From Dactylosporangium sp. AC04546 (GTDB lineage: Bacteria; Actinomycetota; Actinomycetes; Mycobacteriales; Micromonosporaceae): a stretch of DNA of 64,000 nucleotides. Location: positions 62,001 to 126,000 of the forward strand of contig NZ_JAHYSG010000002.1 in NCBI RefSeq assembly GCF_022095675.1, written 5' to 3'. Positions 57,173 to 64,000 of the stretch are shown in pieces; the first letter of the stretch is position 1, and every line of letters begins with the position of its first letter. The notes under the pieces were generated by a model that did no database searches, had not been told where the DNA came from, and worked only from the letters and a program-made list of their open reading frames with translations. A program made the translations under genes and the position numbers.

Positions 57173-58465
57173 ATGGCGGACTCGGCGGAGTCCAGGAGTT
57201 CGGAGGCGACGGGGTTGCTCGCCGGGGTGCGGGTCGTCGAGTGCTCGCTGCTCGAACCCGGTTCCCTCGGCATGATCCTCGGTGACCTCGGCGCCGACGT
57301 GATCAAGGTCGAGGCACCCGGCGGTGACTACATCCGCCGGCTGGGCTGGCCGTTCGTCGAGGGCGTGTCGATCCTGCACTGGCACGTCAACCGGGGCAAA
57401 CGCAGCATCGAGCTGGACCTGCGCACGCCCGACGGTATCGAGGTGTTCCTCGACCTGGTCCGCTCCGCCGACGTTGTCGTCGAAGGCATGCGCCCAGGAG
57501 CGCTGCACCGCCGTGGGGTCGGCTACGACCGGCTGCTCGAGGTGAACCCGGCGATCGTGTTCTGCTCCCTGTCCGGCTTCGGCCTGACCGGCCCGTACCG
57601 CGACCTGCCGTCGCACGGGGTCGGCTTCGACGCATGGGCCGGCGTGGCACCACCCGGAGTGGACACACAGGGCGCCACCTACCTCGCCGACCACACGAGC
57701 ATCGGGACCAAGGTGGGCCCGGTGTGGGCCGCGATGGCCGTGGCCGCCGCGCTGCTGCGCGCCCGTACGACCGGACGGGGTTGCCATCTCGATATCGCGC
57801 AGAGCGACGCCGCCGCGGCGGCCAACTGGCTGCCGATCGAGGGAACCCGGGCCTACGAGCGACCAGAGCCCGAAGTCACCGGCAACCCGGCCGACGGAGG
57901 CGAGCGGCGGGTCGCCGGGCCAGGCGGCATGCAGGAGGCGGTGCGCTACCAGTACTACCGCAGTGGCGACGGGCACGTGCTCTTCATGGCCTCCGAGCGG
58001 GAGTTCTGGGAGAACTTCTGCCGGGGGGTGGGCCGGGAGGACCTGTACGAAGCGCGTCCCGGCCGCCGCTACGCCGACCACGCGAGCGGGGACCGGGTGC
58101 TGCGCGGCCAACTCCAGGAGATCTTCGAGGCGCGCACCACAGCCGAGTGGGTGGCGTTCGGGCTCGCCGTGAACTGTCCCATCGCGCCGGTCAACAACCC
58201 GGCGTCCATCCTCGCGGACCCGCAGTTCCGGGAACGGATGCCGTGGCTGCCCGCGGCCCAGTACGGCGCGGACCTGCTCCCGACCCCGGTCAACGTGGTG
58301 GGCGAGGTGCGCCACCGTCCGCACCGCGCGCCCTCGCCGGGACAGCACACCGCCGAGATCCTGTCCGACGTGCTCGGCTACGCCCCAGAACACATCGACC
58401 GGCTCCGCGCCTCGGGCGCCGTGCCCGGCGAACGGACCGTCCAACCGGATGCAGCAAGCTCTTGA
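57173..58465 (+). CDS. CaiB/BaiF family CoA-transferase-like protein
   Basis: A 430-residue family III CoA-transferase-like protein: LAGVRVVECSLLEPGSLG, LGDLGADVIKVEAPGGDY, WHVNRGKRSIELDLRTPDG, FCSLSGFGLTGPYRDLP. Where characterised members have the catalytic Asp (consensus P-x-Y/H-D), this reads LPSHGVGFDAWAG, with Gly. It follows GGGAGG with good spacing. The acyl-CoA synthetase starts 8 bases after its stop, so the pair is co-transcribed. A role in handling CoA thioesters of the imported acid is likely, but transferase activity is uncertain. Confidence 0.83.
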   Translation: MADSAESRSSEATGLLAGVRVVECSLLEPGSLGMILGDLGADVIKVEAPGGDYIRRLGWPFVEGVSILHWHVNRGKRSIELDLRTPDGIEVFLDLVRSADVVVEGMRPGALHRRGVGYDRLLEVNPAIVFCSLSGFGLTGPYRDLPSHGVGFDAWAGVAPPGVDTQGATYLADHTSIGTKVGPVWAAMAVAAALLRARTTGRGCHLDIAQSDAAAAANWLPIEGTRAYERPEPEVTGNPADGGERRVAGPGGMQEAVRYQYYRSGDGHVLFMASEREFWENFCRGVGREDLYEARPGRRYADHASGDRVLRGQLQEIFEARTTAEWVAFGLAVNCPIAPVNNPASILADPQFRERMPWLPAAQYGADLLPTPVNVVGEVRHRPHRAPSPGQHTAEILSDVLGYAPEHIDRLRASGAVPGERTVQPDAASS

Positions 58466-58473
58466 GGAGAACA

Positions 58474-60639
58474 GTGGACATGGTGAACCCAGCAGGGCAG
58501 GACACGCTGCGCGATGTCGAGCTCGACCGGTTCTTCCGTCCGGAGACGGTCGCGGTGATCGGCGCCTCCGACACCCCCGGGCGGCCGACGACCCTGAACT
58601 GGGGCCGGATCAGGGCCTGGGCCGAGCGGGCGGGTGCCCGCGTCTATCCGGTCAACCCCAACAAGGAGACTGTCGACGGGATACCCTCGTTGCCGAGCGT
58701 TCTCGACGTCCCGGACGAACTCGACCTCGCGGTGATCCTGGTCGCCGACGCCATGGGTGCGCTGGAACAGGTCATCGCCAAGAAGGCGCGGTTCGCCGTG
58801 ATGTTCGCCGCCGGGTTCTCGGAGTCCGGGCAGGAGGGCGAGGAACGCCAGCGGCGCCTTGAGGAGCTGCTCGCCACCGGCGGCGTACGCCTGCTGGGGC
58901 CCAACACCAACCTCAACGCCTTCGAGAGCTTCCGCGACGACCTGCCGGGCCGACCGATCGCCCTCATCACCCAGAGCGGCCACCAGGGCCGCCCGGTCTT
59001 CCAGGGACAGGAGATCGGCATCCGCTTCAGTCACTGGGCGCCCACGGGCAACGAGGCGGACCTGGAGTCGGCCGACTTCATCAGGTACTTCGCGGACCAG
59101 CCCGAGACCGGCGCGATCGCTGCCTACATCGAGGGATTCAAGGACGGCCGGACGTTCCAGCTCGCCGCCGACCACGCGGCCCGCAGCAGGGTGCCCATCG
59201 TGGCGGTCAAGGTCGGGCGCACGGACGTGGGCAGGTCGTGGGCCAAGTCCCACACCGGTCACCTCACCGGTGCCGATGCGGTCGTCTCGGCGGTGATGCG
59301 GCAGTACGGCGTGACCCGGGTGGACGGTCTCGACGAACTCCTCGACACCGCGGCGATGCTTGCCCGTTCGGCACCCCCGCGCGGTGAGGGCGTGTGCGTG
59401 TACTCGATCTCCGGCGGGACCAGCGCACACATGGCCGACCTGCTCAGCGCCGCCGGCCTGCGACTGCCCGAGCTGACCCCGGACACCCAGGTCGCCCTGC
59501 GCGAATGGATCCCGGGCTATCTGCGGATCAACAACCCGGTCGACAACGGCGGCCACCCGACCGGCGACTGGCGCGGCCGCAAGATCCTCGACACCATCGT
59601 CGCCGACCCCAACGTCGACGTGCTGGTCGTGCCCATCACCGGGGCGTTCCCCCCGATGAGCGACAAGCTCGTCGACGACCTCATCGCCGTCGCCGCGACG
59701 ACCGACAAGCCGGTGTGCGTCGTCTGGGGTTCGCCCGCCGGCACCGAGTCGGCCTACCGGGACGCCCTGCTCGGCTCGTCGCTGCCGGTGTTCCGCACCT
59801 TCGGCAACTGCGTGACCGCGGTCCGGGCGTTCTTCGAGTACCACGCGTTCACCCGGCGATACACGTCCTGCTGGGACGGCTCGACGGACCTCGGCACGTC
59901 GCCGGCGGCCGATGCGGCGCGGACGCTGCTCGTTCCGGGCACCGTCCTGCCCGAGCACCGCGCCAAGGAACTGCTGTCGGCCTACGGCATCAGGTCCAGC
60001 AGAGACATCCTCTGCACCAGCCCGACCGAGGCCGTGGCCGCGGCCTCCTCGCTCGGTTACCCGGTGGTGCTCAAGGTCGCCAGCGCCGAACTCCCGCACA
60101 GGACCGACCTCGGACTGGTACAGGTGGGGGTCCGTTCCGAACGCGAAGTGCGGGAGGTCTACGCCCGGATGGTCGAGCGCGCCGCCGCGGCGACCAGCAC
60201 ACCGATCGACGGCGTGCTGGTGTGTGAGCAGGTCTCCGGCGGCGTGGAGACCGTGGTGGGCATCGCCACGGACGAGCTGTTCGGGCCGACCGTCATGTTC
60301 GGCATCGGCGGCGTGTCGGTCGAGGTGTACCGCGACGTGACGTTCCGGGTGCCGCCGTTCGACCGGGACGAAGCACTGCGCATGGTCCGCGAGGTCAGGG
60401 GATTTCCGCTGCTCCTGGGCAGCAGGGGGCGGCCGGCCGCCGACCTCGACGCCGTCGTCGACGTCGTGATGCGGGTGCAGCAGATGGCACGGGACCTGTC
60501 CGCCGAACTCGCCGAACTCGACATCAACCCGCTCGTCGCGCTACCCGACGGCGCCGTCGCGCTCGACGCGCTGGCCACCGCACGTCCGCGATCGATGGCA
60601 ACGGAACGCCGGCCGAACGGGGCGTCGTCCGCGCGATGA
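58474..60639 (+). CDS. ADP-forming acyl-CoA synthetase
   Basis: A 721-residue NDP-forming acyl-CoA synthetase. Order: CoA-binding Rossmann domain (VAVIGASDTPGRP), ligase domains with the phospho-His segment SWAKSHTGHLTGADAV, and a C-terminal ATP-grasp domain (LSAYGIRSSRDILCTSPTEA, YPVVLKVASAELPHRTDLG, ELDINPLVALPDG). The family interconverts acyl-CoA and acid with ATP/ADP. The GTG is chosen because GAGGAG is 4 bases ahead; an ATG 6 bases later is possible. The frame is open far upstream but overlaps the CoA-transferase gene. Confidence 0.88.
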   Translation: MDMVNPAGQDTLRDVELDRFFRPETVAVIGASDTPGRPTTLNWGRIRAWAERAGARVYPVNPNKETVDGIPSLPSVLDVPDELDLAVILVADAMGALEQVIAKKARFAVMFAAGFSESGQEGEERQRRLEELLATGGVRLLGPNTNLNAFESFRDDLPGRPIALITQSGHQGRPVFQGQEIGIRFSHWAPTGNEADLESADFIRYFADQPETGAIAAYIEGFKDGRTFQLAADHAARSRVPIVAVKVGRTDVGRSWAKSHTGHLTGADAVVSAVMRQYGVTRVDGLDELLDTAAMLARSAPPRGEGVCVYSISGGTSAHMADLLSAAGLRLPELTPDTQVALREWIPGYLRINNPVDNGGHPTGDWRGRKILDTIVADPNVDVLVVPITGAFPPMSDKLVDDLIAVAATTDKPVCVVWGSPAGTESAYRDALLGSSLPVFRTFGNCVTAVRAFFEYHAFTRRYTSCWDGSTDLGTSPAADAARTLLVPGTVLPEHRAKELLSAYGIRSSRDILCTSPTEAVAAASSLGYPVVLKVASAELPHRTDLGLVQVGVRSEREVREVYARMVERAAAATSTPIDGVLVCEQVSGGVETVVGIATDELFGPTVMFGIGGVSVEVYRDVTFRVPPFDRDEALRMVREVRGFPLLLGSRGRPAADLDAVVDVVMRVQQMARDLSAELAELDINPLVALPDGAVALDALATARPRSMATERRPNGASSAR

Positions 60640-60670
60640 GCTGGACGGCCGGCGCACGGGCCTGATCATC

Positions 60671-60710
60671 GCCTGGCTCGGTGGACGCTCCGTCGCCCGC
60701 CGAGCCAGGC
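60671..60710. terminator. Bidirectional terminator-like hairpin
   Basis: GCCTGGCTCGG and CCGAGCCAGGC form a perfect 11-base stem around an 18-base loop, centred between convergent acyl-CoA synthetase and proS stops. Confidence 0.6.
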
Positions 60711-60714
60711 ACCG

Positions 60715-62124
60715 CTAGTAGGATCGCGCCACGACTGCCACGAGGCCCGGCTCCTCCTCGGAGTCGGGACAGGTGCCGTCCTGCCGGACCAGGCAGCGGA
60801 CCGTCACCCCCTCTTCGTTCGCCTTCGTCTCGCCCTCGGTCCCCATAGCCGACCACGGCACCCGCGCCCACCTACCCTCGATCGCCGCGGCGACCGCGTC
60901 GTCGGCCGTCGTCACCTCGACCGTGTTGGCCTCCCGGCGGGCGAGCGCCTCGTCGTACAGTGCCTGCTGGCCCTCGGCGAGCGTCTCCACCACCGTCTTG
61001 ACGACCGCGTTGATGTCGACGGAGGTCTTCGTACCGGCGAACCTGCGCACCAGCACCACGTTGCCCGCGGCGAGATCGCGCGGGCCGACCTCGATCCGCA
61101 CCGGGAAACCCTTGAGCTCGGCGTCGACCGCCCGCCGCCCGAACGGCGTATCCACCCGGTCGTCGAGCGCGACCCGGACGCCGGCGGCCTTGAGCTCATT
61201 GCGGAGCTGGGCGGCTGCCTCCAGTACACCTTCGCCTGCCTTGACCACCGCGACGAGCACCTGCGTCGCCGCGGCGCGCGGCGGAACGCGGAGACCGGCG
61301 TCGTCGCCGTGACACATGATCAGGCCGCCGAGCATGCGGGTCGAACTGCCCCACGACGTGGTCCAGGCGTGCTCCTGCGTGCCGGCCTGGCTCGAGAAGA
61401 CGATGTCGAACGCCTTGGCGAAGTTCTGACCCAGCTCGTGGCTGGTGCCCATCTGCAGCGCCTTGCCGTCGCCCATCATGCCTTCGAGCGTGTACGTGTT
61501 CGTGGCGCCGGCGAACCGCTCCCGCGCGGTCTTGCGCCCCACCACGACCGGCATCGCGAGGACGGTGCGCATGAAGTCCTCGTAGACGTCGTGGAGGATC
61601 GTGCGCGCATACCGCCGGGCGTCGCCCTCCGTGGCGTGGGCGGTGTGGCCCTCCTGCCACAGGAACTCGGTCGTGCGCAGCAGCAGCCGCGGCCGCAGCT
61701 CCCACCGCACGACGTTGGCCCACTGGTTGAGCAGCAGCGGAAGATCACGGTAGCTGCTGACCCACTTCGCCATGTACTCGCCGATGACGGTCTCGCTCGT
61801 CGGCCGCACGACCACGGGCTCGGCGAGTGGCTTGCCGCCGCCGTGCGTCACCACCGCGAGCTCCGGCGCGAAGCCCTCGACGTGTTGCGCCTCGCGCCGC
61901 AGATAGCTCTCGGGGATGAACAGCGGGAAGTAGGCGTTCTCCGAGCCTGCCGCCTTGATGCGGTCGTCCATCTCGGACTGCATGCGCTCCCAGATCGCGT
62001 ACCCCGCCGGTCGGATCACCATGGTGCCGCGCACCGGCCCGTTGTCAGCGATCTGGGCCTTGGCGAGCAGTTCCTGGTACCAACGGGGGAAGTCCTCCGC
62101 GCGCGGAGTGAGCACACGAGCCAT
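60715..62124 (-). CDS. proS: Prolyl-tRNA synthetase, archaeal/eukaryal-like type
   Basis: A 469-residue class II synthetase that charges tRNA-Pro. Motif 2 region is RWELRPRLLLRTTEFLWQEG, the substrate region TSETVIGEYMAKW, and the short length without the bacterial editing insertion (about 570 residues in the long type) marks the shorter archaeal/eukaryal-like class found in many actinobacteria. The anticodon-binding domain follows (VVLVRRFAGTKTSVDI), with a C-terminal zinc-type extension containing Cys. The ATG after AGGA is preferred. Transcription is opposed by the acyl-CoA synthetase. Confidence 0.94.
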   Translation of the reverse strand: MARVLTPRAEDFPRWYQELLAKAQIADNGPVRGTMVIRPAGYAIWERMQSEMDDRIKAAGSENAYFPLFIPESYLRREAQHVEGFAPELAVVTHGGGKPLAEPVVVRPTSETVIGEYMAKWVSSYRDLPLLLNQWANVVRWELRPRLLLRTTEFLWQEGHTAHATEGDARRYARTILHDVYEDFMRTVLAMPVVVGRKTARERFAGATNTYTLEGMMGDGKALQMGTSHELGQNFAKAFDIVFSSQAGTQEHAWTTSWGSSTRMLGGLIMCHGDDAGLRVPPRAAATQVLVAVVKAGEGVLEAAAQLRNELKAAGVRVALDDRVDTPFGRRAVDAELKGFPVRIEVGPRDLAAGNVVLVRRFAGTKTSVDINAVVKTVVETLAEGQQALYDEALARREANTVEVTTADDAVAAAIEGRWARVPWSAMGTEGETKANEEGVTVRCLVRQDGTCPDSEEEPGLVAVVARSY

Positions 62125-62157
62125 GGCCGCCAATCCTAGTCAACATTCCGTCGCCGT

Positions 62158-62182
62158 CGCGGGCGATATTCGGCCGCCCGCG
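62158..62182 (-). terminator. Hairpin after pruA
   Basis: CGCGGGCG and CGCCCGCG pair perfectly around 9 bases, 12 bases after the pruA stop and ahead of the proS start. Likely separates the proline-catabolism unit from proS. Confidence 0.5.
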
Positions 62183-62193
62183 CCGATAAGGGG

Positions 62194-63843
62194 TCATCTC
62201 CTGGCTCCAACCGGCCGGCCGAGGTACGGGTACCGGTAGTCGGTCGGCGGGACGAAGGTCTCCTTGATCGAGCGCGGCGAGGTCCAGCGCAGCAGGTTCA
62301 CCGCGGCGCCGGCCTTGTCGTTGGTTCCGGACGCGCGGCCGCCGCCGAACGGCTGCTGGCCCACGACCGCACCGGTCGGCTTGTCGTTGATGTAGAAGTT
62401 GCCGGCCGCGAAGCGCAGCTCGTGCTGCGCCCACGCGATCGCCCGGCGGTCCTGGGCGATGATCGAGCCGGTCAGGGCGTACGGCGCGATCGACTCCATC
62501 CCGCGCACGACCGTCTCGTAGTCGGCGTCCTCGTAGACGTGGACGGCGAGGATGGGGCCGAAGTACTCGGTCGTGAACATCTGGTCGGTCGGGTCGGTGG
62601 ACTCGACGACGGTCGGGTGCACGAAGTAGCCCACCGAGTCGTCGGTGTCGCCGCCGACGATCACGTCGAGCTGCTCCTGCCGCTTCGCGCGGGCGATCAC
62701 GGCCTTGTGCCTGGCGAACGCCCGGTCGTCGATGACCGCGCCCATGAAGTTCGAGAAGGTTGCCGGGTCGCCGATGGTGATCGTCTCGATCTCGGCGAGC
62801 AGTGAGTCCTTCATCTTCTTCCACACGGAGCGGGCGACGTACGCGCGCGAGGCCGCGGAGCACTTCTGGCCCTGGAACTCGAAGGCGCCGCGGATCATCG
62901 CGGTGCGCACGACGTCGGGGTCGGCCGACGGGTGCGCGACGATGAAGTCCTTGCCGCCGGTCTCGCCCACGATGCGCGGGTAGGAGCGGTATCCCCCGAT
63001 GTTGCTGCCGACCTCGCGCCACAGGTGCTGGAAGGTCGGGGTCGAGCCGGTGAAGTGGATGCCGGCCAGGTCCGGGTGGGACAGTGCGACCTGCGAGACC
63101 TCGAGGCCGTCGCCGGGGAGCATGTTGATGACGCCCGGCGGCATGCCGGCCTCCTCGAGCAGCTCCATGGTCAGCGACGCGGCGAGCTGCTGGGTGGGCG
63201 ACGGCTTCCAGATCACCGTGTTGCCCATCAGTGCCGGGGCGGTGGGCAGGTTGCCGGCGATCGCGGTGAAGTTGAACGGCGTGATCGCGTAGACGAAGCC
63301 CTCCAGCGGGCGGTGGTCGGTGCGGTTCCACACGCCCGGGCTGTTCGCGATCGGCTGGTCTTGCAGGATCTCGCGGGCGTAGTGGACGTTGTAGCGCCAG
63401 AAGTCGATGAGCTCGCAGGCGGAGTCGATCTCGGCCTGGAACGGCGTCTTCGACTGGCCGAGCACGGTGGCGGCGTTCAGGCGCTGGCGCCACGGGCCGG
63501 CCAGCAGGTCCGCGGCCTTGAGTAGGATCGCGGCGCGGTCGTCGAAGTCGAGGTCGCGCCAGCCCGGCGCGGCGTCCGCCGCGGCCTTGATCGCGGCGCG
63601 CGCGTCGGCCTGCGTGGAGTTCTTCAGGGTGCCCAGCACGTGCTGATGGTCGTGCGGCTGAACGACCTGGATCTCGTTGCCGCCCCCCGCATCGCGGCGC
63701 CCGCCGATGTGGGCCTTGAGGTCCTTCTGCTGCTGCTCGAGCTTCTCGATCTCCGCGCGGAGGGCCTCCCGTTCGGGGGTGCCGGGCGCGTAGGTCAGGT
63801 TCGGCTCGTTGCTGGGAGCCGGAGGAGTCGTCACTGCGTCCAT
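62194..63843 (-). CDS. pruA: L-glutamate gamma-semialdehyde dehydrogenase
   Basis: A 549-residue aldehyde dehydrogenase of the 1-pyrroline-5-carboxylate dehydrogenase family, the second step of proline oxidation to glutamate. The catalytic Glu is in VGETGGKDF and the Cys nucleophile in FEFQGQKCSAASRA. NAD-binding segments YAITPFNFTAIAGNLP and IHFTGSTPTF are present. An N-terminal coiled coil (REALRAEIEKLEQQQ) is typical of this actinobacterial group. The next gene upstream, 29 bases away, is proline dehydrogenase, giving the full two-enzyme pathway as one operon. Confidence 0.95.
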   Translation of the reverse strand: MDAVTTPPAPSNEPNLTYAPGTPEREALRAEIEKLEQQQKDLKAHIGGRRDAGGGNEIQVVQPHDHQHVLGTLKNSTQADARAAIKAAADAAPGWRDLDFDDRAAILLKAADLLAGPWRQRLNAATVLGQSKTPFQAEIDSACELIDFWRYNVHYAREILQDQPIANSPGVWNRTDHRPLEGFVYAITPFNFTAIAGNLPTAPALMGNTVIWKPSPTQQLAASLTMELLEEAGMPPGVINMLPGDGLEVSQVALSHPDLAGIHFTGSTPTFQHLWREVGSNIGGYRSYPRIVGETGGKDFIVAHPSADPDVVRTAMIRGAFEFQGQKCSAASRAYVARSVWKKMKDSLLAEIETITIGDPATFSNFMGAVIDDRAFARHKAVIARAKRQEQLDVIVGGDTDDSVGYFVHPTVVESTDPTDQMFTTEYFGPILAVHVYEDADYETVVRGMESIAPYALTGSIIAQDRRAIAWAQHELRFAAGNFYINDKPTGAVVGQQPFGGGRASGTNDKAGAAVNLLRWTSPRSIKETFVPPTDYRYPYLGRPVGARR

Positions 63844-63872
63844 GTCTGCATCCGTAGGTTGTGAAGGTTGAT

Positions 63873-64000
63873 TCAGCCGCGAGCCAGCGCTCGCAGAAAG
63901 AAGGTGAGGTTGGCGGGGCGCTCAGCGAGCCGGCGCATGAAGTAGCCGTACCAGTCGGTGCCGAACGGCACATAGATCCTGACCTGACACCCCTGCGTCG
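63873..64000 (-). CDS. Proline dehydrogenase, C-terminal end
   Basis: Partial gene cut by the window edge. The visible C-terminus reads VRIYVPFGTDWYGYFMRRLA, then ERPANLTFFLRALARG-stop, the conserved end of monofunctional proline dehydrogenases, with the substrate-binding Arg pair (MRRLAERP). It oxidises proline to 1-pyrroline-5-carboxylate with FAD and feeds pruA 29 bases downstream. Confidence 0.88.
   Translation of the reverse strand, partial: TQGCQVRIYVPFGTDWYGYFMRRLAERPANLTFFLRALARG

Noticed and set aside
62045..63973. Long alternative frame over pruA and the proline dehydrogenase end
   Set aside because: Frame-shifted reading of pruA with Arg/Pro-rich product; pruA itself is unambiguous.

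Overview
The window is high-GC actinobacterial chromosome: dense genes, many 4-base start/stop overlaps, GTG and TTG starts, and a complete type VII secretion (ESX-like) core. The gene style (a giant proline-rich WXG-like protein, a beta-helix/AAA+ fusion, an SseB-like protein, type-3-like ProRS) suggests a filamentous actinomycete, most likely Micromonosporaceae. That placement is inference; no rRNA or tRNA gene is visible.

Region 1 (1-15.4 kb) is accessory. It holds a decayed alkB fragment beside a tag-type 3-methyladenine glycosylase, a SnoaL-like protein, two related alpha/beta hydrolases plus tail fragments of the same family, an XRE/NB-ARC/TPR regulator, an acyl-CoA synthetase overlapping a large LuxR regulator, a carboxylesterase remnant, and two-component genes.

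Region 2 (15.4-44.4 kb) is a type VII secretion locus. It contains a beta-helix/AAA+ ATPase (EccA-like), two proline- or threonine-rich proteins, and a plus-strand operon of an Esx pair, a YbaB-like protein, a small EspC-like protein, a 3344-residue protein, a zinc-ribbon-like protein, an SseB-like protein and a mycosin. It also contains eccB and eccD (minus), eccC (plus), and a membrane protein with eccE (minus). The mycosin lacks its catalytic His and Ser, so the locus seems to use a pseudoprotease. A small secreted protein next to eccE resembles the ectodomain of the locus membrane protein.

Region 3 (44.4-48.4 kb) is a patchwork: a cupin, a quinone-oxidoreductase-like enzyme, an IS630-type transposase scar with two fresh tandem duplications, an NTF2-like protein and a flavin disulfide reductase.

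Region 4 (48.4-60.7 kb) looks like a catabolic island. Nine minus-strand genes run together: substrate-binding lipoprotein, IclR regulator, UGSC-family protein, small CxxC protein, ABC ATPase, ABC permease, family III CoA-transferase-like protein and two hot-dog hydratase subunits. Divergent to them are a second CoA-transferase-like gene and an ADP-forming acyl-CoA synthetase. The intergenic region carries palindromes, one matching the published KstR2 consensus. Uptake and CoA-dependent breakdown of an unknown organic acid is the likely role.

Region 5 (60.7-64 kb) is housekeeping: proS, then pruA and the end of proline dehydrogenase, separated by terminator-like hairpins.
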